DNA of 64,000 nt, from the NCBI RefSeq assembly GCF_030410485.1, contig NZ_JAUHHC010000002.1:310001-374000 (forward strand), given 5' to 3'. Made by a program: the position numbers and the translations under genes. The DNA is from Roseateles violae. Its GTDB lineage: Bacteria; Pseudomonadota; Gammaproteobacteria; Burkholderiales; Burkholderiaceae_C. The notes below the pieces were generated by a model. It did not search any database and had not been told where the DNA came from. It was given only the letters and a program-made list of their open reading frames with translations. Below are positions 27,926 through 36,893 of this stretch, one piece after another (the stretch's first letter is position 1; every line of letters begins with the position of its first letter).

Positions 27926-28358
27926 GGCGCTCCACGGCTTCGCCGTTTGGATTCAAACTCGACGCGGACTTGCCGAAGCGCAGGAGCGGAACTTCGCGCA
28001 GGCGCTGGAGGCCTACTTGAACCGGCTCGGGCTCACGGCCACGGGCGGCCCACTGCGGATGGAGATTGCCTGCCTGAACGAAGGCATCGCCGATAGCCAC
28101 ATCATTGATCTGCTGTCCTGGCTTGTTCGCGAGCCGATCGTCTTGAATGTGCGGTTTCATCCGCTTCGCGGTGGGCGCACCGTAGTGGGTGCCGGTCAGG
28201 GCTGGCTGCATGCACAAGCGGGAGATCCCGCCGTCGATGCAGCCCTACTGCTGTATGAACTGCGACGCCTGAACGCGAGCGCGTGCATCAGGGTGCTCGG
28301 CGGCTACTGCTGGACATCTCCCGCGAACGACCAGATCGGGACGGCACTGAATGGGTGA
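27918..28358 (+). CDS. Small protein resembling the YggL (DUF469) family
   Basis: 146 residues from ATG 27918 with GGAG seven bases upstream. The first 75 residues follow the YggL layout: GFAVWIQTRRGLAEAQ, an FxxALEAYLNRLGLTATGG helix-turn, then a strand and LLSWLVREPIVLNVRF. YggL binds the 50S subunit in Escherichia coli. Here the basic N-terminal tail is missing and about 65 extra residues follow (HAQAGDPAVDAALLLYELRRLNASACIRVLGGYCW). The match is by eye and modest. The stop overlaps the next ATG by 8 bp, so the two genes are coupled. Confidence 0.45.
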   Translation: MVEALHGFAVWIQTRRGLAEAQERNFAQALEAYLNRLGLTATGGPLRMEIACLNEGIADSHIIDLLSWLVREPIVLNVRFHPLRGGRTVVGAGQGWLHAQAGDPAVDAALLLYELRRLNASACIRVLGGYCWTSPANDQIGTALNG

Positions 28359-29043
28359 CGATCGCCTTGGGCCGCTGTCGGGCCCTGTTCCGCTGAAAGG
28401 TCTTGAGGCTTTATCGGATGCGCGTACGTCGTCAACCCGGCTGCCGATGCTCCCGCTCTGGTCGGAGCCCACCCCTAGCCCGTCAAGGATCTTCGAGACC
28501 GGGGATCACGCGGCGCACCTCGCTCGTCTTGAATTGGTCAGCCCTTTGGCGGAGCGACGCGTTCTGCTTCCGAGTTCCAGGGGAGGGGAGAGAGCTGAGG
28601 TTGATGGGGTTGTCGCGCTTGTCGATGGTCCGACGGACCTCAGCGTGCGCGACCCGGAGCTAGTGACCTGGCCCCCAGAGCTCGAGGATGCCTGGACTGC
28701 GCTAGAGGATCTGCTACTTCGCGCCCGAGCCGAAGCTGCGATCTTTGTTCGTTCACGCGATCCACCGGAAGTGGTACTTCGGGGTGCCGCAGCGCTGCGG
28801 GAATCGATGGGACTCGACCTGGCGCGCCTGATCCGGGAGCGTGACGGCTTTGCGTGCTGGACAGCAGATGGCCGCATCCGGCTTGTGCAGCAGTTCGAAA
28901 TTCAAGAGCCAGACCTCGTTTTGCGGCTCGTGGCGCTTTGGCGTCTTCGCCGCCATCCACTCGGAGACGAGGTGGCCGTGCAGGTCCAGGTCTTGCTGAA
29001 CCGTTTCATTGCCGCAGAAAACTGTGGTCACTCGCTCTGGTGA
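28351..29043 (+). CDS. Unknown island protein, coupled to the YggL-like gene
   Basis: 230 residues, ATG 28351 inside the end of the previous gene. The N-terminus is Pro/Ser-rich and probably disordered; the rest is a mixed alpha/beta domain (LEDAWTALEDLLLRARAEAAIFVR; LARLIRERDGFACWTADGRIRLVQQFEI) ending in basic and hydrophobic helices. No signal, TM or catalytic motif. I do not recognise it. Codon usage is somewhat less GC3-biased than the T6SS genes, as expected for cargo. Confidence 0.5.
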   Translation: MGDDRLGPLSGPVPLKGLEALSDARTSSTRLPMLPLWSEPTPSPSRIFETGDHAAHLARLELVSPLAERRVLLPSSRGGERAEVDGVVALVDGPTDLSVRDPELVTWPPELEDAWTALEDLLLRARAEAAIFVRSRDPPEVVLRGAAALRESMGLDLARLIRERDGFACWTADGRIRLVQQFEIQEPDLVLRLVALWRLRRHPLGDEVAVQVQVLLNRFIAAENCGHSLW

Positions 29044-29262
29044 CCGGAGGAGTGATGCCTTGTGCGGACTCCTGAGCGCGGCTCCACCGCGGCACTAGTC
29101 TTTTTGCGCGTCAAAAGGTTGGGGAAGGGCGGCTCTGCGTCTGTCTTGCCGGAACAGAACGCTTTGGTTTTGCATCGACGGTGGGAAGAACTCGATGACG
29201 CGGACCTCCAGCTGGTCGCCAACCCGTTCTACCTCTGCCACCACTACTTGAAAGGAGCTTGT

Positions 29263-30081
29263 ATGTTCATGAGGACGAGCAGGATGCATGTTGCCGTCGT
29301 CGCTGCAGTTGCCATCGCAGGATGCGCCCTCGACAAGTCGCCGCCACCGGCGGACGACCTTCTCGACATGGGGCGGTATTTGAGCCGGTACGCCGCAACG
29401 ACGGGGTCGGATATCTCGCAGTTGGACTTTGCGGAGGTGCCGGGCGGCCCGGTTCGCGGGAAGTACACGGACTTCGACGGCTACCGTGCCGGGAAGACCT
29501 GGTGGTGCCGGTCGGACGAGCGGGGCGACCCGTTGCTGTGGACCAAGAAAGCCTATGGTGAACTTTGTCGCCGCCGCGGTGGTATCTATGAGGAAGGTTT
29601 CTGCTCCGCCCCTTCGGATCACGATACCGTTCTGTTCATGGCAAGGGTCACCGGGTTCGAGGACAACTGCTCGCAGATCGAGGTGAGCGTTCTTGAGGCG
29701 ACGTCGGCATCTGCCTCTTCGGCCTATAGGGCCCAGTTGCTGCGGTATGGGTTCAAGACAAGCGCGATGCAGCAGGCCGAGCTTGCCCATAAGCAACGTC
29801 AAACGGACGCTGCGATGGCAAGGCGAGCGCAGGAGGCCGCAGACCAGCTCGCACGCGTCGAGCGCGAGTGGACCCTGATGAAAAAACGGGGCACGGCAGT
29901 GTGTCGCCAGTCCGGTGGCATCACTTACTTCGGCTACGTGGACGACTCGACGACCGACCGGCTGAAGATCTTGGTGGTTCGTGCCGCCCTCACTCGCGCA
30001 CCTGCGATAGCGCCGGGAGATTTTCGACAGGAGACGGTTTGGACGAATCCGGCGGAGTGGTATCTCTGCACCGGACTCTAG
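29263..30081 (+). CDS. Island lipoprotein with central coiled coil
   Basis: 272 residues from ATG 29263, with AAAGGAG six bases upstream (the long in-frame extension to 29062 has no such site). Signal peptide with lipobox AIAGC. The mature part has several cysteines (WWCRSD, YGELCRRRGG, GFCSAP, DNCSQ) likely in disulfides, an Ala/Gln/Arg-rich coiled coil at about 165-205 (AELAHKQRQTDAAMARRAQEAADQLA; split here for reading), and a C-terminal domain with VCRQSGG and WYLCTG. The family is unknown. It is probably an envelope cargo protein. The 220 bp before it (29044-29262) hold no gene and likely its promoter. Confidence 0.65.
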   Translation: MFMRTSRMHVAVVAAVAIAGCALDKSPPPADDLLDMGRYLSRYAATTGSDISQLDFAEVPGGPVRGKYTDFDGYRAGKTWWCRSDERGDPLLWTKKAYGELCRRRGGIYEEGFCSAPSDHDTVLFMARVTGFEDNCSQIEVSVLEATSASASSAYRAQLLRYGFKTSAMQQAELAHKQRQTDAAMARRAQEAADQLARVEREWTLMKKRGTAVCRQSGGITYFGYVDDSTTDRLKILVVRAALTRAPAIAPGDFRQETVWTNPAEWYLCTGL

Positions 30082-30097
30082 CTGAGACGATCGTCGC

Positions 30098-31153
30098 TCA
30101 TTCACTGCTGCCATCGCCCGACACATCGGTCCTGAGCGCCGATACCGGCGGTCGACCGGGTTTACGTGGGCCGGTGTAGGCAGCGGTGATGCTCTCCCGA
30201 GCGTGGCCCAGATCCCGGGTAACCTCCTGGCGAGCCAGTTGATCAGCAGCACGGTCCAGGATCGCGGACCCGCCGCGCACGGCTGACGGCACCCCCGAAA
30301 CTTCTTCATACAGGTCGTTCGCATACTGATGCCGGAGACCGTGTGGCGTTACCGCGAGTTGATCCTTCGTCAATCCAAGCTTGCGGCAGATGTAGTAGAG
30401 GCGATTACGCGCCTGGGCAGGGGTCTTGGATGCGGGAATCATCGATCCGCGTGACCCTGACAGTGCGAGCACCTTCGCTCGCTCAAGGAGCTGGCGCTGG
30501 GCGTCCGTTCTGATCTTGACGATCCGCGTCCTCCCGCCCTTTGTCCCCAGTTCGACAACCAGCGCCGCACCGGTATCCGATGCCCGCGGCCGAAGCAGCG
30601 TGGCTTCGGTCACCCGCAGGCCAAATTCCTTCATGAGTTCGAGTTGGCATCCCACCCACTGGTCCAATTCATATGCCTTTACGATCATCTCGGCGGGAAT
30701 GACATTGTTGCCGGTCCAAGACTTGTCGTGCTCGGCAACGTAGGTCCGAGCTACGTCGTCGGCCTCAAAGCCGTAGAACGCCGGCTCCCGGATCAAGCCG
30801 CGCTTGCCTATCGCAATGCTGAACCACTTGAGAATGGACAGGCGGCCCTGGATCGTGCTGGCGCTCAGTTGCTGCTGGCGCCACTTTTCTGCGACAGCGC
30901 AAATGTGCCGCTGGTCGAGATTCAAGACGGACTTCAGTGCATAGCCGGCCAGGCGGATATCGTCAAACACCTGGTAGGTGACATAGGCGCGAGCCTTCTT
31001 CGTCATGACCCCGACAGCCTTGGCGCGATGGAGGTGACTCTCCCCAAAGCGATCGAGAATTACGGTTATCTGCCGCTTAAAGTCGAGGGCGCTGAACGGT
31101 GCTCCGTAGCGGTTTCGGCCCGTCCAGGCTGTTGTCTCCTGAATGCTATTCAT
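30098..31153 (-). CDS. Integrase-domain tyrosine recombinase (second, shorter type)
   Basis: 351 residues from ATG 31153 (AGGGG/AGG upstream). The N-terminal core-binding region is SALDFKRQITVILDRFGESHLHRAKAVGVMTKKA. Catalytic residues: Arg in MKEFGLRVTEATLLRPRA, Lys in GTKGGRTRIVKI, the box TPHGLRHQYAN, and Tyr in AAYTGPRKPGRP at the end. This is the Integrase_1 type found in ICEs and islands. It is unrelated in detail to the recombinase at 25955. It is convergent with the lipoprotein gene (16-bp gap), and its start overlaps the 130-aa ORF by 8 bp. Confidence 0.85.
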   Translation of the reverse strand: MNSIQETTAWTGRNRYGAPFSALDFKRQITVILDRFGESHLHRAKAVGVMTKKARAYVTYQVFDDIRLAGYALKSVLNLDQRHICAVAEKWRQQQLSASTIQGRLSILKWFSIAIGKRGLIREPAFYGFEADDVARTYVAEHDKSWTGNNVIPAEMIVKAYELDQWVGCQLELMKEFGLRVTEATLLRPRASDTGAALVVELGTKGGRTRIVKIRTDAQRQLLERAKVLALSGSRGSMIPASKTPAQARNRLYYICRKLGLTKDQLAVTPHGLRHQYANDLYEEVSGVPSAVRGGSAILDRAADQLARQEVTRDLGHARESITAAYTGPRKPGRPPVSALRTDVSGDGSSE

Positions 31154-31538
31154 AGCCTGCCCCTGGTTGACAAGGCACCGGACTCCAGTCATCCGGTACG
31201 CACAAATCGAAAAGCCACGCCGCGACCCTGACCCTTTCGGCCATCTCCTGCGCGGATATGCATTTGGCATACCAGGCAAGCAACACTGACGACATCAATT
31301 CGGCAGCAATCCGCGAGGGCGGCAACACCGCCCCATACAAGCACTTCAGCTCCGCGACGAAAAGTTCAGTGACGCGGATGCGCTCCAGCAGCAGCCCCAG
31401 GGTGGGGACACGATCGCGACCGTGCGGCGACAGGCCAGCCCTCGCCAGCAATGCGCGGTAGTGCTGCCGAGCGTCGAGCCCGCTCACGGTCCGAGACCTG
31501 GCCACGTCGGGCGCGATCGATGAAACACATGGATCCAC
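31146..31538 (-). CDS. 130-aa protein translationally coupled to the second integrase
   Basis: GTG 31538 with AAGGAG five bases upstream is a convincing start. The product is mostly helical: QHYRALLARAGLSPHGRDRVPTLGLLLERIRVTELFV, then SRIAAELMSSVLLAWYAKCISAQEMAERVRVAAWLFDLC. Its end overlaps the integrase start by 8 bp. It resembles no family I know. Size, coupling and partner suggest a recombination-directionality or DNA-binding accessory factor, which is inference only. Confidence 0.55.
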   Translation of the reverse strand: MDPCVSSIAPDVARSRTVSGLDARQHYRALLARAGLSPHGRDRVPTLGLLLERIRVTELFVAELKCLYGAVLPPSRIAAELMSSVLLAWYAKCISAQEMAERVRVAAWLFDLCVPDDWSPVPCQPGAGYE

Positions 31539-33128
31539 AGCGACTCCTTCTCGGTTGAGTTGCTACAGCTCGTCTTTTCTCTGCTCAGGGGAAAGCGGGT
31601 TCGTTAGTTCTAAAAAGCAATTGGCACCGCCATTTCTGTGCGGAAGCCCATTGGCGTCCCCTTTCGGGGAAAGCCCAAGAACGGCCCACCGGGGCAAGTT
31701 CAACGCTTACAAGTACACCGCCCTGATTGGCTGCCTGCTAACAGCAGCCCGGTGAAAACACCCAGCAATTGGTCGTCATCTCATGGATGGACAAGGCAAC
31801 TGCCTGTACATCGGATCGAGACGAGCCACCAACCAACCAAAGGTTCGAAGCGCTCACAAAGGAGCCCTTCGGCCGCCGAAAAAATTGGGGCATCAGGACG
31901 CGTACACGGGCACGGAACGCCGTCGGACGAGTTCCCTGAAGGGAGGCACCGAGGAAGCACAAAGGCGCTCGGTTCCTTTACAGACTCGGACTGCGACTGC
32001 GGGTTTTGGACATGCAGAGTAGATGTCCAGAGATGCCGATCGGGGGCAGATGAGCTGCGCCGTGAATCGACAGGTTTACCTTCCGTGGGACCCATCACTG
32101 GGTCGTGATTGGAAGTAGTGGGTTGGAGCGTGTATCCGGCTCCGGCTTAGAAGGCATCCCTCTTCGCCATCGGGCCTGCATCGCAGGCTTCCTCGGCATT
32201 GCCAAAAGGAGCCTTCACTCTATCCATCACGAATGGCCTCGTCAACGGTTCAACACATCGCGTTATGCAGTTATATGTAGGAAATCGGCCGCTAGGCCCC
32301 ATCCAGACTGGATGGAAAGTCGCCTCTCTATTGGAATCACAAAATTTTGAGTCGAATTCCGGCACCGCCGCACCGTCGCGGTCAGGCCATTTGGATCACC
32401 GGCCGCCCGAACTGAAACGACCTCCCAATAGGCAGCGAATTGCACCGTTTGCCGATAAATGCTCCACCGCGATCGCCCATAGGATCGTCCTGAGACGACG
32501 AAACCAAGAACGCACGCGGTCTCCAGACCGTGTGCAGACCGTGTGCAGACCGGCTAGCCTTCAGCGCCTTCTGGCATTGGCAGATCTAGACCGTGTGCAG
32601 ACCGTGTGCAGACCGTGTGCAGACCGTGTGCAGACCGTGTGCAGACCGTGTGCAGACGGTGTGCAGACCGACTGGACGGCAGATCTAGGCTGGTTGCTGC
32701 CGTTCAGTTCTAGCAAACCAGTGACCGCTGCGGTCGATACCGGTCATTGAACAATTCGTGGCCGGATGTCCGCTGTACCTACAGAAGCAGCCGCGCAAGT
32801 TCTCGGGTGCGCGGTCGGCATGGCGCGAGATGCAGCTCAGTCGAAAGGCCGCTCACCTGTCCGCCTGGTGTGGTCATAGATACCGATGACCTTGTTGACG
32901 CAGCAATTCGCGGATCTTGGAGTCCCAAAGAAAAGTAGCTTCATCCTCGTCGGCGCCTCAAAGGAACCGTAGGACGCCAAAGGAATTGCAACTCGCGCCT
33001 CAGTTCTGTTACTGGGCGGCGCTAGTTGCTACGACTGGCCGCCAGACTGAAAGTCGAGTTGTTCTCACACGGCGGCAGTGCATTCCCCGCAGCGACTTAT
33101 TGCTCGCGCTGCATACGAGGCTGCGACA
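31539..33128. other. Gene-poor 1.6-kb stretch containing the 11-bp repeat array
   Basis: I support no gene here. Short open frames exist on both strands but lack ribosome sites, family signal or plausible composition. The base composition is clearly lower in G+C than the flanks. The only strong structure is the tandem array at 32525-32670. The left end (31539-31560) should contain the promoter for the 130-aa ORF/integrase pair. Confidence 0.5.
32525..32670. repeat. Array of 11-bp direct repeats (AGACCGTGTGC)
   Basis: Two exact units at 32525-32535 and 32536-32546 plus a partial, a 41-bp interruption, then seven head-to-tail units from 32588 to 32664 plus a partial AGACCG. Only unit seven varies (AGACGGTGTGC). 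The main block is flanked by the 9-bp direct repeat CAGATCTAG at 32581-32589 and 32680-32688. The unit length matches one helical turn, so each copy faces the same side of the DNA. Confidence 0.95.
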
Positions 33129-34229
33129 TCAGCGCATCAATGATGCCGCGCTGAACTTAGAAAGCTCGGGCGCCGATGGATGCGTTCGGCACCAGCTGTT
33201 ATCCAGGTGATCGTTCGCTCCCTTGGAAATTAGCCATTGTTGGGCCTCTGTGTCCTTCAACAACACCGCCAGTTCGAGTAGGCGGAGCTGTCCAAGGTTG
33301 CAAGCGGCGGTTCCTAGCGACGCAGGTGCGCCCACTCGCTGCGCCCGGTCCGCCAAGTCCCCACTCCAGATAACGCCAAGCACGTTTGCGTTAATGTCCG
33401 GGAGAACACCTGTCGACAGATAGAGATCGAGGATGTGAAGTCGGTTTGGGGCCCTTCGCTGCATAAGCATGCGCATTCCGGCCCCAAGGGACCTCAACGA
33501 AAGCATTTCTCCTTCCTTCATCAACCGATCGAACACTGACCGATCTGCTCCGAAGGCGAGCGCGCAGTCCATCGTCGAGCATTTGTCGGCAGCCTCCTTT
33601 TCCGGGTTCTCCAGCTTCTTGCGGATCACTTCGGTATCGGCCGCAGCCCTTTCTGTGTGCGCCTGGACGACGTTGGTCTGTCGCTGCACCTGGCCTAACG
33701 TCTTTTCCGCCCGTTCCCGCGCGATCTCATCCGTCTTGGCTGCGGCCACCAGCACAGCGGTGTCCTGCTTTGTCGCGCGAACGTCGACAGCGACGCGGTC
33801 AATCTGGGCCTGCACGCCCAGCAAGGCACCCTGCAGCGCCCCGATGCTTTCGACCTTCGAACTGAGGTAGCCGGTGTCCCCATGGGCCAGCGATATTCCG
33901 GAGCCGGCGAGAATGCTGCCAAGGAAGCAAATCCACAGCGCGATGTTTCGACGCCTACCGGTCGTCCCGAACAGACTCTTGAGCCGCTCGGGCATCGGCA
34001 GCAATGACATTGCAAGAAGGCAAACCACCATCAAGGCCGCGACGATCATCAGCTTCTGCGTAAAGGCCCGCATAGACGGCGCAAGGAAGTCCAGAGCGGC
34101 GACGATGAACCCCGCAAAGAGGATCGCGGTGTTGGCCGGAACCAAATACTCCTTGATCCAGCCTCGCGCATCCGCCATCGGGTCGGCTGTGGGCGCTGCC
34201 GTTTTGCTTTCCCTCGTGTCTGCTGTCAT
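33129..34229 (-). CDS. Three-TM coiled-coil protein with ankyrin-like tail (unknown)
   Basis: 366 residues, ATG 34229. TM helices at about 33-53, 59-78 and 97-116. A long predicted coiled coil (about 124-212) is rich in Ala/Glu/Lys/Arg (LGVQAQIDRVAVDVRATKQ; EIARERAEKTLGQVQRQ). The C-terminal 140 residues are a separate domain with CSTMDCALAFGAD and a segment LLELAVLLKDTEAQQWLISK that resembles an ankyrin repeat. No family recognised. It lies 49 bp downstream of the 232-aa membrane protein, same strand, so they form a pair. A membrane-anchored sensor or scaffold is plausible. Confidence 0.65.
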   Translation of the reverse strand: MTADTRESKTAAPTADPMADARGWIKEYLVPANTAILFAGFIVAALDFLAPSMRAFTQKLMIVAALMVVCLLAMSLLPMPERLKSLFGTTGRRRNIALWICFLGSILAGSGISLAHGDTGYLSSKVESIGALQGALLGVQAQIDRVAVDVRATKQDTAVLVAAAKTDEIARERAEKTLGQVQRQTNVVQAHTERAAADTEVIRKKLENPEKEAADKCSTMDCALAFGADRSVFDRLMKEGEMLSLRSLGAGMRMLMQRRAPNRLHILDLYLSTGVLPDINANVLGVIWSGDLADRAQRVGAPASLGTAACNLGQLRLLELAVLLKDTEAQQWLISKGANDHLDNSWCRTHPSAPELSKFSAASLMR

Positions 34230-34278
34230 TCGTTCGACTTTGCTATCGAAGTTTTACCTTCCAGACCGAAGCGTCCTC

Positions 34279-34977
34279 TTACTCTTTCGCAAGCTTGTCT
34301 AACACCGGAGCGAGCTCCCGCACGACTTGCGCCTTGTGGCGTGCGCCGCGAGTCCAGCCCAGCGCGGAGACGAGGGCAAAGAGGATCAACGTGGGAATGA
34401 TCGTAACGAATGCCGCAATGGCGAAGGTGCCACCGAACTCGCTCAGCCTGAATCCGTAGGCGTACATCAGATGCCCATCGACCACGTTCAGGTAGACGAC
34501 GAAAAGCAGCACGATCGGAACGAACAAGCGTGCGAAATCCATGAAGCCGGAACCGAGACCCAGCCGACTTGCCCAGTCCCGATTCTCGTACCGCTCGCCG
34601 CTGGTCAGGTTGTCCATGGACCGTAGAACGGCGGTGTTACTTCCTGCCTGCACCGTGACTATTCTCAGGCGATGCGAAGCACGCGCGCCGAACGCATCCG
34701 GCGCTTCGGAAAGGTCGAACTCTTTCTCCTTCCCGTCCCCCATCTTCAGCCAGATCTTCTTGACCGTCTCGACTTCCGAGGTCACTTCCGTCATGTTCGT
34801 GACTGCGTCTCGTCTGGACCCTACATGGGTAAGACTCTGCGTAGACGCTTCTGCCACAACGCCATCGAATCGGCGCAGTTGATATAGCGTACCGTTGAGA
34901 TTCGACTCGAATTTTGGCGGCTCCATCGACATTGCAGGCATTCTCCCAATGCGTTCGTTCAAGTTGATCTTGGTCAT
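34279..34977 (-). CDS. Two-TM protein with soluble N-terminal domain (unknown)
   Basis: 232 residues, ATG 34977. A 145-residue soluble beta-rich N-terminal domain (GTLYQLRRFDGVVAEAST; HRLRIVTVQAGSNTAVL) is followed by two TM helices (about 148-165 and 184-206) and a short basic tail with an RELAPVLDKLAKE helix. There is no signal peptide, so the N-domain is cytoplasmic. Unrecognised. It is the promoter-proximal gene of the leftward pair and is divergent from the pair at 35370-38470. Confidence 0.62.
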   Translation of the reverse strand: MTKINLNERIGRMPAMSMEPPKFESNLNGTLYQLRRFDGVVAEASTQSLTHVGSRRDAVTNMTEVTSEVETVKKIWLKMGDGKEKEFDLSEAPDAFGARASHRLRIVTVQAGSNTAVLRSMDNLTSGERYENRDWASRLGLGSGFMDFARLFVPIVLLFVVYLNVVDGHLMYAYGFRLSEFGGTFAIAAFVTIIPTLILFALVSALGWTRGARHKAQVVRELAPVLDKLAKE

Positions 34978-35369
34978 AGCGGCTTGATAACAGTCAAGCG
35001 AGCGACGACATCTAGGCTAGATTCCCTAAATTTTTAATCTTAGAGTTGCACTCCGACTGTGCTGCCCCGAGCTATCCCTTCCTTCGAACGGGGGGTTAGA
35101 CGCGGCAGTATTGGCCCACCTCAAGGCCCCATTCAACCGGCGTTGATGCTGGTTACCCGATGCGCAACTGGAGCCAAGGCGCGGGAATCAGCAAACAGGC
35201 ACACTCGACGACCTCATAAAAAATGGCTCGCTAACTGCCCCCCTCTTCCGAGGGAAGGGAAACTCCGCGCTGTGCGGCCGATGGGCAGCCGTACGATCGC
35301 GCGTGAATTGTGCGTTAGCAATCGAGCCGAGTATTCAGCGCTCTCTTGACTTCCAGAGGTTCCCTGCAC
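34978..35369. promoter_or_regulatory. 392-bp divergent intergenic region of the four-gene membrane module
   Basis: Separates the leftward pair (34977) from the rightward pair (35370). It has an AT-rich patch near 35016-35045 (CTAGATTCCCTAAATTTTTA) and a purine-rich stretch near 35215. No open frame here is convincing. It must hold both promoters; exact boxes cannot be assigned by eye. Confidence 0.4.
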
Positions 35370-36893
35370 ATGAACGCCGCTGTAGCTCGCTCACCCATTG
35401 CACGCCCCTCAATCACAATTCTCCGAATGGCAGCCGTCATCGGAACGCTAATGGTCGCGTCGTCGGCGCCCGCGCAGAGCACATCGGCATCGCTTCCACC
35501 CGCTTCTGGCGCTTCAAATACGGCGGCGAGCGAGAAGCAGCGCGAATGGGCTTCAGCGATCGTTGCGCAGGCGCGAGATGTAATGAGAACTCACCTGCGG
35601 GATGGTCGGACTCGAGGCTTTCCGCTGCCGGCGACACCGTTGGGGCCCGCGAAGGGAAATAACTTGTTCCCCTATGGCTGGATGGTTCACGATCGGGGCG
35701 GCAAGTACGCCTCGCTTTACGACATTAGCGAGTCCACCGTGCAGCAGTTCAACCTGGTGTTCCATGGTCGGGCCGTCGTTATGCCGTTCGGCGGTGCGTT
35801 GGGTGCAGGTGGCTTGCCCTACGCGGGCTATGCCCCCGACTCCAAACACTGGATTGTCGTTCCATTTGCGTATCTGCAAGCAAATGAATCACCTGTCGCG
35901 GGCGTCAGCGGACAGGTCGCAGTCAAAGCACCAGTTGCTGCGGCGGCAACGACTTCGTCGGCCGCAACTACAGCGGGTTCAGGGGGGGGCGCCGTCCCGG
36001 AACTCGTCTCCGCTTCAGAGCGTGGCCGTATTGCGGTCGGCCTGCCGCTTGACCCCGCGGAACTGGAGCGCCGCGGCGTGTACTGGACGGACAGTTGGTT
36101 GGGCATGGCGGTGCTCTACGCCACCACCGACATGACCAAGGTGCATGGCGCGATGGACAACCTGATAGATGATTTCCTGCGAAACGAGAATCATGGCAAC
36201 AGTCCTGCCAAGATCGAGCTTCAGCGTCTGCGGGAGAAATGTGCGCATACGAGCGAGACCTTCGCCAAGCAAGACTGCCTCCGGAACCTGAACAGGGCGT
36301 TCTCCACGTTCGGTCGCGCCGTCATCGAAAGCCGACAGTTGCACGTTTTCGTGGAAGCGATGACCTCCTGGGATGAGCGCGACCGGCGAGTCGTATCCAA
36401 GGTGATGGGGAGCCTCCCCGACAGTGGCTGCGATCCCGGCTCGGTCTGCATGCGCGTCGGCCCCTATGGAGCCGGTTGGAATGTGGTTTGCTACCGCCTC
36501 GATAAGCCGTTGCCACAGCAGCTGAGCTTTTCAATGCCGGAGGATGAGGCCCGCGCGCTTTCTCGCCGTGCCGGCGATATCCGAGATCTGAGGCACGTCT
36601 CATTCGCCTTGGAGGTCACCTCGCCCGTGTCCGCGCTGCCGTCACCAAGGATGTGCACTCGTCCGATCGACAAGGTCGTAGCGGAAGGCCGAGCGCGAGT
36701 GCGCTCAGAGGTGATGTGGAATTCGGCGCAAGCACATCTCGTGCGCGAATCCAATAGTGCGCCTGCGGCGGTCACCGCGGGCGCAGCTGCTGCGACAACC
36801 ACACGCTCCGGTGCAGGTGAGGTGCGGCCTCTGTCTGCCGTAGCGGTGCCTTCCACCGCTCCCGCGCCCCGCATCAAGATCGACGCCAAGTGA
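35370..36893 (+). CDS. Exported unknown protein of the membrane module
   Basis: 507 residues from ATG 35370 (AGAGG ten bases upstream; a TTG at 35346 is less likely). A signal peptide is visible (SITILRMAAVIGTLMVASSAPAQS). The mature protein has a conserved-looking block NLFPYGWMVHDRGGKYASLYDIS and VVMPFGGALGAGGLPYAGYAPDS-type Gly-rich turns (split here), an Ala/Thr-rich linker at about 190-215, and cysteines in GCDPGSVC and NVVCY. The C-terminus is Ala/Thr/Pro-rich. No known family. The stop overlaps the next gene's GTG (GTGA), so the two products are made together and probably interact at the membrane. Confidence 0.68.
   Translation: MNAAVARSPIARPSITILRMAAVIGTLMVASSAPAQSTSASLPPASGASNTAASEKQREWASAIVAQARDVMRTHLRDGRTRGFPLPATPLGPAKGNNLFPYGWMVHDRGGKYASLYDISESTVQQFNLVFHGRAVVMPFGGALGAGGLPYAGYAPDSKHWIVVPFAYLQANESPVAGVSGQVAVKAPVAAAATTSSAATTAGSGGGAVPELVSASERGRIAVGLPLDPAELERRGVYWTDSWLGMAVLYATTDMTKVHGAMDNLIDDFLRNENHGNSPAKIELQRLREKCAHTSETFAKQDCLRNLNRAFSTFGRAVIESRQLHVFVEAMTSWDERDRRVVSKVMGSLPDSGCDPGSVCMRVGPYGAGWNVVCYRLDKPLPQQLSFSMPEDEARALSRRAGDIRDLRHVSFALEVTSPVSALPSPRMCTRPIDKVVAEGRARVRSEVMWNSAQAHLVRESNSAPAAVTAGAAAATTTRSGAGEVRPLSAVAVPSTAPAPRIKIDAK

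Noticed and set aside
29091..29102. 12-bp match GGCACTAGTCTT also at 39548-39559, next to the att-like site, as ends of a nested element
   Set aside because: Several chance 12-bp matches are expected within an island of 15 kb, and homology does not extend on either side.
32525..32670. CRISPR array
   Set aside because: The units are 11 bp and head-to-tail with no spacers, and no cas genes are present.
32199..32750. 183-codon frame through the 11-bp repeats
   Set aside because: The repeated peptide (RVQTVCRPCAD) is only the three-frame readout of an 11-bp unit; there is no ribosome site and the remainder is not protein-like.
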